This document shows, one piece after another, positions 34,386 through 46,412 of a stretch of DNA of 64,000 nt (position 1 is the stretch's first letter; the number at the start of each line of letters is the position of its first letter). Source of the DNA: Metellina segmentata (taxonomy: Eukaryota > Arthropoda > Arachnida > Araneae > Tetragnathidae). The notes below the pieces were generated by a model. That model saw nothing but the letters and a program-made list of their open reading frames with translations. It had not been told where the DNA came from and did no database searches. The stretch spans positions 23,447,235-23,511,234 of the forward strand of contig OX375877.1 in the NCBI GenBank assembly GCA_947359465.1. The letters are read 5' to 3'. The translations under genes were made by a program, and so were the position numbers.

Positions 34386-36479
34386 ATTTTACAGACGCAA
34401 AAAACTGCCATTGGACGGCGCTCTCTTATGACGCTAATTGGTTGTGGGGTGTTGCCTGGCTTACGTCAAACGGCGAGAACGGGCAGATTAATATGGAAAT
34501 GCAGGAAAATTAATTAAATTTATCTAAGCGGCTTGCTCTATTTTCTCCGACGATCCACAATTGCGTCGCGTTTACTGGTGTGACGTCACCAACACCTGTC
34601 CCCATTCTTGCTGCTAAATATAAAATCAATTTATTTTTTATGTTTAAAAGCCCACTGTTCATTACGCCACTTCTCTCAGAGGGATGTTTTAAAGAGTTTT
34701 AGCAGGCATATGCAATAAACGGATGGTTCACTGTATCAACCTCAATAGATTTGTTTCATTTTTGTCAATGACAGTTTTACCGACTTTTGGCAGCTGTATA
34801 AACTATGAGCACCAATGTTATTGGTCTACTTAACTCTTTGGTTAGACGAACTTTGGAATGTGGCTAGTTTTAATCTGATTCCCTTTTCATAAAAAATTGT
34901 ATCCATGAAATTGAAATCGTAGAAAATTAAAATCTTGCGCTACCTTCACTCCAGAAAATATGACTATTATTCACCTGATACTGAAACTTTTGTCTTACAT
35001 GATACACTTAATTTAATTTCTTTCAAATAACACAGGAGTATTTTGGGTTGAATTTTTACTGCAAGCCTTAGAACACTATGTTGACTCACCAGAATTACAG
35101 TCTATCATACAATTTGATAGCAACAGTCGTATCGTATACTACAAATATTTATAAACTATTCTACAACGTTTGTTAATTCTTGAATGCTTGGCACCCTACC
35201 ATCTCTAATGGCCTGTCCAGAGATTTCCGAATATCCATGTATAGCTTAAAACATTTTGATTGGACGTTAGCAAAATAGATTTTGAAAATTCACACGATTC
35301 CAAACATTTTACATTTAAAAAATAAGCTAGAATTCTTAAAATTATTTCAATAAATTTATCTATTCATATCAGCCGGTACTAAACTTCTAACAAAAGCACT
35401 GTTGTTCTGCAGTCTAAAAGACCCGGAGAAAAGAAAGTATTAAATTACATCCGATTTCAACCATATACTCATATATAATCACGTCAAATCTAAGAAATTT
35501 TAGGAAAACAGAACAAAGCAATCAATGAAATTATTCGTTCTTCTTTCATGCTACGAGGTTGTTAACGGTCGCACCTGTACAGGTTTATCTTTCCTTGTTA
35601 GGTGTCTAGAACCGGAGAATACACGCACTTCTCATTCATTCTAGCTAAAAACCTCTCGCCCTTTGAAAATCACACAATTTCGCGAAGATATCCTTAAGAA
35701 TTTTTTTCATGTTCAGGTGCAGTTTTCCAGGCTCCTCTTTCCTATTTAAATAACGAGAACGGGACTTCAATAATGAGCAGTAATTCGACTCTAGTTTTAA
35801 CGCTTCAACCCTTTGGTGGACCTCGTTCAAGAAGTCAAGAAGATGGGACGTCTGTCTTCCGATATTCTTGAAATGGATAAGAAGGGACATGGACCACAAA
35901 GAAAGCTCTAAATATCTCTACAGATAATTCTAAGTTTGATGGACACCTATGGGAAGAAAGTTTTTAAAGATAGGATAGATACGATTAAAATTTTCCTCGC
36001 ATAAAAGCAACATAATGTGCTATTGGCGACGGTTCGGGATCAATCCAAAAGGGCAAAGCCCGATGATAACACCACGCAATTTTGAACTATGGTCAGATGA
36101 CGAGATCAGCATCTGAGCTGAAACACCTCCCCCCCCCTCCAATTTATACACTATTCCAACATGATAAGAGCATAGACTCATAAAAAAAGAAAGATCTCCA
36201 GGTTCAAAATACTTTTAGACTTGGTTGGTAGGAAGATAAGAGTTGAGTTAACGTAGCGCTAGGAGCAACACTATTGATGACGGATCGTGAACAATCCGGA
36301 AAGGAAATTCCAAGGATAACATCTTGTAGTTCTGTACCACACTTATCTGACGAGGTCAACATCTGAGCTGTCACCCCACTCATCAAACGTCCAAAGTTGA
36401 ATTGAATAGGATAAATACATATAAGTGATGCTAAATTTAAAATAAAAAGTATATTACAGAAATTTAAAATTGAACATTC
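34386..36479. other. unclassified sequence, copy B counterpart of 9,211-11,329
   Basis: Nearly identical to the copy A segment. It carries the same CRE octamer and the open minus-strand frames 35,645-35,899 and 36,204-36,386. No gene is recognised. Confidence 0.4.
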
Positions 36480-37584
36480 TGTGTCTTCTCAAAGTTCTAA
36501 CGTTTCTAATTTGAATATTAGAAAGTCATAAACTGCTTTCCTAAGCTAAATATTCCCACATTTAATGGTGACTCAAGCGCATTTCTCTGATTTTTCAACA
36601 GCTTTGCAAGTGCAATCGATTCAAATGAGTTATTAAGTAGTGTTGACAAATTTATATATTTAAAATATTTTCTATCGGGTGAAGTTTACAAAACTGTTGC
36701 CGGAATTTCTCTCATGGAAGAAAATTACAAATCTTGTTTAAATTTGTTAAAGGATCGATATGGTAAACAAGAGCATTTAATCAGTTGTTTCATGAATAAA
36801 CTGTTAGAAATGAAGCCATTTAAGGTTTCTTTAAATCTTTAAGGACTTAGAAGCTTGCATGACGAAAGCGAAGTTTATATACGAAATTTGAATGCAATGG
36901 GAATTACGTCCTTTACATGAGGTCATTTATTGATACCAATTTTGTTAAAGCATTTACCTCATAATCTAGTAGTAGAATTTCATCGGAAGAGGGATCCTGA
37001 AAAGACCGGTGATGTTAACGAACTGATAAATTAAAAAAATTTGAAATTGAATCTCGAGAAGCGGTTAATGTGGTTTATGGACTGCAACTGAAAAATCACG
37101 AAACTTCTCGCTCGAAAGGTTATAATTAACCACCTGGATTTAAAACTAATGTCCCAACGTCAGTCGCATTAAACACAATTGTTAGAATGTTTGTATTTTG
37201 TATTTTCTGTAACTCTTACTCGTATATCGGATCAAAATGTAGATCTTTCATGAGTGAACAGAAACGCTACAACTGAAAAAGGAAAGACGTTGTTATCGTT
37301 GTCTAGCCTGTAAACATATAATTATTTTGCCTCGAAACTAAAAATAAAAAAGCATCTAAAGTGCAGACTCTAGAAAAAGCCCAAGTTACACTAGTTCCGG
37401 ATAATCAAACCGTATTGTGTTCTGTTTTTAAGGGTAAAAATTCAATGAAAAGTTATACCACATTACTACACCAGGGGGCTCCACGCAATGTTCGCTTACG
37501 CTTGTCAACCCCTAAGAATCGAGCTGAACAATATAGTTTTCATTCCTGCTACAGCGGCGGCGGCAGTAACTTTTTTTTTACTTA
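36480..37584 (+). pseudogene. Bel/Pao gag-protease remnant (copy B)
   Basis: Equivalent of 11,330-12,408. Some codons are better preserved than in copy A: YKTVAGISLMEENYKSCLNL and LNLLKDRYGKQEHLIS are readable, and NLNAMGITS-type text occurs near 36,890. The zinc-knuckle segment at about 37,190-37,290 has a small TTTTGTATT insertion. Frameshifts elsewhere confirm that it is dead. Confidence 0.75.
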
Positions 37585-38186
37585 TCACCCGCGGGTCAAC
37601 ACTGATCCACGCAGGGTTTTTAAATGACCCACGCATTGATATTTAAAAACTTATAATATACATAAAGAATTGTAATTATTTTTTGAACCCCTCGTTTAAA
37701 AATATGTAGAAAATACAAGCGTTAATAAATAACTTAAAAATGACAAAAATGTATAATGATTTTGTTAAATGTCTTAGATTTATTGATTATACGTAATGCT
37801 GTTTTAAGATTCATATGAGAATATTTGTATACTTATGACGAAACTTGACATCTTTACTAGGAATTTGGAAATGAAAATCATGAAATATTTTCTTCAACTA
37901 CAAAAACATTTCCAAAACACAATAACAATAGAAAATACGCCTGACGTTCAAATAAATGCACTCAAAAAAATATTTAATCATCATACAGGAAATAAAACAA
38001 GCCTTTTAGGAGAGATTTAATCAATTTAAGAGTATGGAAAATATATTTCACTTTATTTTATACCCACACAAAACGAAATTCGAAACAATTGAGTTGAACG
38101 AACTTAAGTGGCTAGGTATCAAAATTTAAAAATGCAATTAGTTGAATATCAAAGCTTAAAGCAGCAAAGTTTGGAAAATTAAATTA
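37585..38186 (+). mobile_element. hAT fragment lacking both TIRs (copy B)
   Basis: Matches 12,409-13,020 but has lost the first roughly 20 bp, including the TIR; sequence jumps from the T-run to CACCCGCGGGTCAACAC. It stops at about 38,186, where a 30-bp Bel/Pao scrap (38,189-38,219, matching 14,168-14,197) follows. About 1.1 kb of copy A sequence is absent at that join. Confidence 0.72.
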
Positions 38187-38219
38187 AAGTCTTAAGGGTC
38201 CTCTTACATCTGAATAACT

Positions 38220-38945
38220 GAATAGTATGCAGGCTAACCTAGGTAGAACAATGGAAAGGGGCGTGTCACCTGTCAATCATCCAACGGGGTTGCTTATCGC
38301 GGGAGGGGGGGGGAATGGGGGATGTCCACGGTGGTGTGAACCGGGGTAGTACAATGGAAGGGGAGTGTCACCTGTAGTGGGGGGTTGTTTATTGTGTGTG
38401 GGGATGCCCGCGATGTTGTTTGTGACGGTAGCTGGTAATTTGAAAAGGATTTATTATTATTTTATTGTTGCTATTGATACAATTTTGTTTTTAACAATAT
38501 AGGGACAGGTAGTTTACTTTTAGATTATATCGGGAGGAGAATTTGGCTTTTATCTGAACAAAATGCTTATCGCTGGAGACAGTCACTGGAATGTGTCTAC
38601 CTAACCAGTACGGCACTTTCTGGAGCCAGTTACTGTATTGTCTTGTTGAGCGCATGCTTATTACTGGAGGCTGTCACTTGAATGGTGTCTAGGTGAACAA
38701 TAATAGTATGCTTATCACTGGAGACGGTCCACTCGAATGTACCTGTTAGTATTGTGAAACTTACGTGTTGTGAAAACTTTACATGATACCGACACAGATA
38801 AAATACAACAGATATGGTTTTCGGTTCACCTTATATAACATACGGTCGACACTGGTGAATTTTGTATACTGATTTTCTTTCTTGCGAAGATGCACCAGCA
38901 AATTTTCTTTAAGGTTTTTTAGTGGAATATATTTTGCATATAGCA
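38220..38945 (+). promoter_or_regulatory. unique upstream region of the five-exon gene
   Basis: Not present in copy A and more GC-rich than its surroundings. It holds two direct repeats containing ACAATGGAA(A)GGGG and GTGTCACCTGT at 38,243-38,273 and 38,346-38,375. Three looser repeats beginning TGCTTAT and containing ACTGGAG follow at 38,564, 38,655 and 38,709. They could be promoter or element-terminal repeats; no TATA box is obvious. Confidence 0.4.
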
Positions 38946-40146
38946 ATGGCGAAGCGTTCATTTAACATGGTAAGCTATTACGTCTTTTAAGGGAGATGTC
39001 CACAGTTTTTTTTTTCTGAATGGGTCTTTAATTTATTTTTATTTTTTTAGTTTATTAATGATGATGATGATTTAGAAGTGCCAGAAAACTTTTTCGATGT
39101 AGATTTTTCCCAGCAATCTGATCAGGTGGGAATTAATCTGATTTTATAAATAACGTTGTTTTATCACATTTTTTTTAGTTGATAAATGTTTTGGGGCAAA
39201 CTATACTGATATTAGAAATACAGTTCATATATTCTTTTTTTTAGTTAGATGATGATGATTTAATTCCAGACAACTTTTTTGAAGCTAATTTTTCACAACA
39301 ATCTGGTTTGGGTCAGGTGTGTATTCTATTGAGAAAAAGAAATTGTAGTGTGAAATATGAACTATAAAATATTCAGATTTTTTTTTCCTTCAGGTGAACT
39401 GTAATGAGGGTATTTCGGACTTTTGGACTGATTTACCTACAGGCAATCGAAATGATGTTAGTAAATATTATGTTTTAATTTTTAAGTGTATGTCTTAAAC
39501 ACACATACACACATGGAACGATGTTTTCTATATTATGTTTATTTTACAGCTGGATTCGGCATTTGTGCTGATTGAAAGAAGCCGAAAAAGCAACAAAAAA
39601 TTCGATGCCGAGGAAATTGACTATGATGTTGTAGTAGATCCTGATCGAGTACCTAGCACTACTGTTGGAGTTCCGTTGAGTAGTATCATGGAATTGGTGC
39701 GTTCTCTCTTTCAACATTTAATAGAACGAGTCACAAATAGTCTACAAGGCTCGGATCTTGTGCGGATTTGTTTATTATCAGATTTACTAGATAAGCCAAT
39801 TTCTACATCTCTCACAAAATCTTCAGAAATGACAGTAGAGAAATTATTATCCTGTATAGTAAAAGTCCTTCAGTCGAAAGACATTATTTTTTTAGATGAA
39901 GGATTCTCCTTGCATGTTATAACAGTGAAGAGAAGTTTCGGTGCGGGAGGAAAAAATTTTAGAAAACTCATTATTCCTGAAATTGATTGCTCGAGAAAAA
40001 ACTGCATAATTTCTGTTCCCGCGGACGACATTGGGCTTTGTTGTTCCAAAGCTATGTTACTGGCTAAGGCAAAACTTCTGAAGGATCCCGAATATTCTGT
40101 TCTAAGACGAAAAGACTGTAATGTACTAGAGTTATTCAGTCAGTGA
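38946..40146 (+). CDS. five-exon gene, Polinton/Maverick polB N-terminal-like, 3'-truncated
   Basis: Predicted exons: 38,946-38,969, 39,051-39,125, 39,245-39,316, 39,394-39,456 and 39,550-40,146. Each intron has GT-AG ends with T-rich acceptors, and every intron is phase 0, giving about 276 residues. Exons 2 and 3 are duplicates: both encode DDDDL, then NFF and FSQQS. The last exon carries LLSDLLDKPIS, KVLQSKDIIFLDEGF and then NCIISVPADD-GLCCSKAM followed by AKAKLLKDPEYS. This resembles the region before the catalytic domain in protein-primed DNA polymerase B of Polinton/Maverick and adintovirus-type elements. There is no exonuclease or polymerase domain here. The stop TGA forms at the join with an LTR at 40,147, so the real gene probably continued. 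The family call is from recognition only; a domesticated host gene is possible. Confidence 0.55.
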
Positions 40147-40404
40147 TGTGGTGTTATGCAAATTAGAGACTACTTACACTTCAATTTCAAGACACTTCTG
40201 ACGTGTGCATGCAGCGTCATGCGTTCACGCTTTAAACACCTCAAGCTGTTTTTGAGTTTCGGTCTCGTAGTTTTGTAACCACCTTTGTTGGCGCGCTGAT
40301 AGACTGTACTTAAGTTTACGTATTTAATTTGTTAAGATTTAATAAATGTTAAGTTTAATTGTTTTCAGTCTAATTTCGAAATTATAATTAAGCAACTGCA
40401 CCAA
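40147..40404. mobile_element. probable solo LTR (copy B)
   Basis: Counterpart of 15,112-15,368, starting TGTGGTGTTATGC. In copy B its left edge touches the stop codon of the five-exon gene instead of LINE sequence. Confidence 0.5.
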
Positions 40405-40709
40405 CCGTGGCTAAAATCCTTTTTCAATTTATACCCATGGCCCCTTGTTCTGTTATCCCTTGTTCTGTTATTGAAATTTAAGCCCTCGGTGTCCCCTTGT
40501 TTTACCAACTTGAAAATCTGAATCAAATCCCCCCTCCTTCTTCTTTCCAGTGTATACATGTTTAGCTTACTTAAACGTTCATTATAGCCTAGATTTGCTA
40601 TCCCCTTTATTATTTTTGTAGCTTTGTGCTAAACCCTTTCAGTTAATTCTATATCCTTTTACATATATGGAGCCCAGAATTGTACAGCATATTCTAGATG
40701 TGGTCTTAC

Positions 40710-41800
40710 TCAGCGCTTGTATAACGGCAAGATTATATTCTTATCCCTTGAAGTTACAGTCTTTTTAATATACCCCAATAACCTATTAGCCTTTTTACCC
40801 GCAGATGAACACTGGCGACACATTTTATAATCCCTGTGAATTATCACCCCAAGATCCGTGATTGTTTCTCCCTTTTTTACCTCTACTCCTTGCAGACAGT
40901 ACTCGGCTGCACTGTTCCTGTAACCCATATGCAGAACTTGACATTTCCCAAAATTAAATGACGTACTCCATTTTACAGCCCATTCGGATATCTTATCAAA
41001 ATCCCCTTGTAAATTCTCTATCTGTAACTTGGTATCCACTGTCCCTCATATTTTTAAGTCATATGCAAATATACTGATTCAATTCTTAATCCCCTGACCT
41101 ATATCATCTATGAAAATTATAAATAAAATTGGTCCCAAAACGGATCCCTGAGGCACCCCACCTATAACGTCTGTCCACTGTGAATAATTTCATTTTACCT
41201 GCATTCTCTGCTTTCTACCCAATAACCAATTCTCTATCCATATCAATGTTTTCCCCTGAATCCCCTGCCTTTCCAATTTAAACAGTAATGCCTCATCAGG
41301 TACTTTATCAAAAGCCTTTTGAAAATCAATGTACATGGTATCTACACTGCTCTTATTATCCAGCTCCTCAATAATAATGTTTTCCTAGAACTTCAAAAGG
41401 TTTGTAGAGCAGGATCAGTCCTTCCTAAACCCATACTTATTATCTGATAACAGTCCCCCTTCCTCCAAGTATAATATTATATGCTTTTTTAACAGAGATT
41501 TTAATATTTTGACAATTACTGATGTTAGACTTACTGGGTCTATAGTTGCCCGGATCACTTTGTATTCCCTTTTTGAAAATTGGAGTTATGTTGGCCAACT
41601 TCCAATCCATTGGTACCCAACCCGTGCTATACGTTGAATTAAATATGATGTGAATTATGTCCCCCAATTCTTCCGCGCATTCCACTAGTACTCTCGGATA
41701 TATATCGTCTGGCCCTGGTGCTTTAGATGGCTTAATTATTTTCTTCTATTCTTTCTACTATTTCTTCCCTGTTAAATTTGCATTCTTTAATTGTACACCC
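40710..41800 (-). pseudogene. LINE reverse transcriptase (copy B)
   Basis: Frames 41,440-41,685 (GWVPMDWKLANITPIFKKG) and 40,710-41,039 (GKCQVLHMGY, KKANRLLGYIKKTV) flank [14 protein letters not shown]. The catalytic aspartate change and the stop after DLKI are shared with copy A. A short insertion in the 40,870 region lengthens the VEVKKGET segment relative to copy A. Confidence 0.83.
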
Positions 41801-43469
41801 TGCAAAGGTTCCATCCTTGGGATTCTTTTTTAATTTATAGTTACCATTGAAAAACCCCAGAAAAATGTCATTTAACACGTTTGCCATTCCCACCTCGTCT
41901 CGAATTAATTATCCTCCCCTCCAACGGGCCCAGTGTAGTACTAAATTTGTTTTTACCACTTGCATATGCAAAAAATTATTTTGGGTTTATATTTATTTCC
42001 CTTGTTTTTCCTCCAAGGACACCTTTTGCTTCCGACTAATATTTTAAAAATCCTTTCTGGCTTTCAGATATGCCTCCTTGTTCCTGTCATATTAGTGCTT
42101 TTATATACCCTGTATGTTCTTTGTTTTAATTTTAAAGCTTTGTGTGTCACCCCTGAAAACCACATAGGAAGCAAGTTTCTAGATTTTCCTTTTTTCCTGA
42201 ACGTTACATGTTTTTTTATCACTCTGTCTAACTTATTCTTGAATTCCTCCCATTGTTCAGAATGATGTGGTGCTATTAATCCCCCTTTGAATGTCTCTTT
42301 TAACTATTCCCTTATCCTATGAAAATTTACCTCTCTGAAATTTGGAATTATCCTACTATTGATTGTGTATGCTGATAGAAAATTTATACTTAATATGATA
42401 CTTCTATGATGACTTTCTCCCAGTTGCTCACCTATAACCAAATCCTGCACACTATTTCATCATTGCAGAAAATCAAATCCAATATTGCATTGTCCCTAGT
42501 ATCCTCATACATCATCTGGTACAAAAAACAATCCTGTATCACTTCCAAAAATTCTGCCCCTTTCCCATTTGTAGCTAGATTGTTTGTCCAGTCAATATTT
42601 GGATAATTATAGTCCCCCATTAAAATTAATTCTCCTTTTTGACATGCTTCGTTCATCAGATTGCACATACCCTTTTCCTGCTCTTCACTACAAACAGGAG
42701 GTCTATATATACATTACCCAGAATTAGTCCTTTGCCTTTGTCTGTATTCAATTTCACCCAGACTGATTCTATATCCTCAGTTTTACTTTTTAACTTTATC
42801 TCCGTACAGTTCAAGAATTATCTCACATAAATCAAAACCCCACCCCCTTTCCTTTTCACTCTGTCCCCGTTAACATTGTGAATCTACTCAATTCTAGAAT
42901 TTGTGCATCTTCACTGCTTGCCCAAATTTCAGTTATCCCACAATGATATCTATATCCTCTGCTTGTGCAATTCCCCTGAGCTCATACATTTTATTTCTCA
43001 CACTACGAGCATTTCAATAAAATACTCTTAGCTTATTTTTCACCCTTATATTGCACTTTCCCTTTGTAATATTAGTCTTTGAATTGTTTTCACCCTTATA
43101 TTGCACTTTCCCTTTGTATTATTTGTCTTAGTTTAGTTTTTCTCCCCCACATTGCACTTTCACTTTGTATTGTTTGTTTCCTGTAATTTTGACCCTGTTA
43201 GTTTTCCCAAGCAATTATTGTGTACTGTCAACCCTCTATATCCTACCCATCCCTGCTTGTATTCTAGTTTTTGGACTCCAGAATATTCAAACCCCGCTTG
43301 CCAACCTCCCTATTACCTATCAGGCTTAAATACAAATTGTCCCTGCTTATCCAATCCCTCCTACACTCCTTCCAGACATCTAAAAATCTAACCTCCTCCC
43401 TCTCACACAAATCCCTTAATAACCCGTTTATCTTCTTGGCCCTTTGATTTAACCACCCATTATCTAACA

Positions 43470-44998
43470 CAGGGGTGGCCAACCTGTGGCGCATGCGCCA
43501 AACTCCCATTTCAAACAATCTCTTCGCAATTTTTTGAGTTTGCATTTTATATTATGTGTGATATGACGTACTTGTGATCTGTTTGTTCTTTTTCAAGATT
43601 TTTTGTACTTTTATTTTTATTTTTTTATTTTTCTGTTATTTATCTCTGTGCAAAAAAAATGAGCAAAAGAAGCGCAAAAAGTATGAGAGAAAAAGTGAAT
43701 TTAACGAACAGTAAGAAAATGAGTTATTTACAGCAAGTCCATCAGGAAAATCGTTTTTTGCATTGTTTGTGAAACTACTCTTTCACATAATAGAAGACAC
43801 GATTTTAATAAACACTATAAAACACAGCATCAGGCTAACATAGAAGGAAAAGTCAAACTTGTTCTCGTGTCGGAGTTACGTAAAGAATATGTGACTAAAA
43901 AAAGGAAGAAATCAGAAGACAACATATTTTTGCTAATGTCAGATGTGTAGACGAGGTGATGACAGAAGCGTCCTGTGAAATTGCTTTAGCATTGGCGACG
44001 AAAAAAAAAACCGTTTTGTTTCCAAATATTTGCACGCCATCATGGTAATAAAGGTATTGAAAAAAAATCAGACGAAATTGCTATACCAAGGCAAACTAAT
44101 GCGAGGTGTATAGTGGAACTCTCTCTTCTCTCTCTCTCTCTTCTCTCCCTCTCTCTCTCTATCTCTCTGACAACTGGAAGACTTTTCTCTATCTTTGGAT
44201 GAATCAATGGACATATTTGATGTAGTCCAGTTATAAGCATTTTTGTAAGAGGAATGGATTATAATTTTAATATCTTTGAAGAACTTGCCAGTCTGGAGTT
44301 ATAGTATAATGAAACAAGAGGATCAAATATATTTAAAATGTAAAATCATGCCAAGAAAATCTAAACTAGATTATTGTACTCATCGGTATGTGTACTGACG
44401 GTACGCTGTAAATGGCACTACACCTTTGTTGAAAGATTTTTTAAATCGTACTGCACTAAAATATCAATGAATTATTATACACCAAAAGGCACAGTGTGTA
44501 AAAATTTTTAAAAATGTAGCATGTTTTGTTACAGGTTGTTAAATGTGAGATTCAAATTAGAACAAGAGATTTTATTAGATTTATAATATGGTGAACATTT
44601 TCTTTATTGTGAGGTGCGCTGACTTTCTAGAGGACAGGTTCTAAGTAGATTTTAGAAATTAAAAAATGCTATTTTTAATTTTTGAAAACAGGAAATTGAA
44701 CTCTCATGATGAAAGAACTCTATTATTTGATAACATTTGGCTATTTGTATTGGCATTTTTAGTTGATGTACTAGCCATCTCAATTAACTAAATTACGCTA
44801 CAAGGCAAAAATAACTTATTTCCTAGCTTAGTAAATAGCATTAATTAATTTAAAATGGCATTAAATCTGTTCATCTCTCAGTTAGAAAATCAGGATTTTA
44901 GTCAATTTCCACAGTTGAAAGAGCATAGGGGATGTGCTGCTAATAATAACAATTTGACCAAATATATTAAAATTAGTTATTACAAGTTACAAAATTAG
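43470..44998 (+). mobile_element. second hAT family, 3'-truncated (copy B)
   Basis: Starts CAGGGGTGGCCAACCTGTGG at 43,470 and is almost identical to 18,430-19,958, including the TC microsatellite at 44,118-44,170 and the same missing right end. The truncation therefore predates the duplication. Confidence 0.75.
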
Positions 44999-46186
44999 TT
45001 ATCCCAAAACCCTAACCATTGAATATCCAACCACAACCACTTTAGTTACCTTATCAACCTCATTTAGCTAATCTACATGTAGCAAGTATACACACTGAAC
45101 ACTCTCTCTTTTCCACTCCCTCTGCAAACCTCACCTTCAAAGCCAACAGCTGCTTCCTCAAATCACCCACCTCCTAAGCAACTCCTTCATTTAAATTCAA
45201 CCTTCTCTGACATTTTAACCACACTCATACCACCCTTTCGTGCCTCAACTATATTCCCACAAGAGTCACATTCCACATAGAACTCCCTACTGGCTCCCTC
45301 TGTCCTCATCTAATTTAACATCCTAACTATACCCATGCTAACCTGATTTGAAAAAGAAAATTTTTTATACTTCCAACGGCATAAAGTGGGGACTCCTTGC
45401 TCTCTGATTATGCAATGTAGGAGCCAGAGATTATGTCCAGTCCCATTTTAAATCCTTAAATTTTAATAATAATTTTAACCTTCAAGATTGTTAAATCTTT
45501 AAACTATTTTAATGTTTATTTCTCTGTTATCTTTAGTTCATGTCTCTCCACTGAGGCTGATTTCTCGCTGCTCCTTTTACCACTGTCTGGTGTTTACCCT
45601 CTGATAGTTTATCTTTCCCAGTTGGTTTCACTATTGTGCCGTGGTATTGGTGGGCTATCTCTAGGTTGTGGATGTTGAGGAGCCATGTTTGTTTATTTAT
45701 TTATATTTATTTACAATCTGCTGATGTGTTATCTCTAATCGCGCTACGCCTATGGAGACTGGTGATCCTGTGATCTTCTCGTGCCTCACCCACCTGGATT
45801 TTATGTAAGGGCCTGGAACAATGTTCAGATCTATTTTAACTATTTAAAACCTTTTAACCTTTTGGACTCTCTCTCTCATCGTTTTACTTTTTTATTTCAT
45901 CGAATATCGACCGTATGTGTTTTTCTTTTGTGTGTTCTTGTATTTTCAGTGTTTTTTACATGACTTTTCTGACCGATGGTATTTTTCGGTTCTTATTTTT
46001 TAGCAGAAATTTGTTCTCAAATTCCTGCGTTGTGCCATTGTTCGTTTTTATTCTGGCGTGTTGCCCCTTGTACACTAAATTAATTGATTTTTAATAAACG
46101 TGACATGCCTCAATGGAGGCCCTCCCACCCCCGGTCATTAAAGGTGATCTAAGCACCTGGAGAGCGGACCCAGGGCAGGTCTTAAA

Positions 46187-46412
46187 AAATAAAACAGCAT
46201 AAATGAGAGTACCTATATACTGTAAAGAGCCGCCTGGGGAAGGGGGATAAAAACGCATGGACGTACAGTGAAAGTAGCTCTGCGAAAGACCCTTGGAAAG
46301 TCTTATCTGACCATTGAACAGTTACAAACTTTCCTTACCGAAATAGAAGCAATGGTTAACTCTCGACCAATTACCTATTTTGGAAGTGACACGTTTAATT
46401 TAGTTAAATTTG
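46187..46412 (+). pseudogene. Bel/Pao integrase C-terminal part (copy B)
   Basis: Same as 21,145-21,370, with LRKTLGKSYLTIEQLQTFL and AMVNSRPITYF readable. In copy B it is the only integrase piece left; the catalytic core upstream was replaced. Confidence 0.8.

Larger units (their letters stand above)
40405..46185 (-). mobile_element. long CR1/L2-like LINE (copy B), 3' end lost
   Basis: Same element as 14,894-21,140 but without the last roughly 220 bp, which were removed with the Bel/Pao segment. Minus-strand order: 5' leader and ORF1 (46,185-45,000), hAT insertion, ORF1 SGNH tail (43,264-43,469), endonuclease (42,432-42,668 with LILMGDYNYPNIDW), RT (about 41,800-40,710) and C-terminal region. 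The RT catalytic box is again FAYD (41,058-41,069). Confidence 0.82.

Noticed and set aside
39177..39244. Alternative acceptor at 39,176 adding sequence to exon 3
   Set aside because: The reading frame from that acceptor runs into TAG at the downstream acceptor, whereas the later acceptor keeps the exon duplicate in frame.
38205..40145. CTGAATAACT / AGTTATTCAG as terminal inverted repeats of an inserted element
   Set aside because: The left word belongs to the Bel/Pao integrase sequence present in copy A and the right word is coding sequence, so the match is probably chance.
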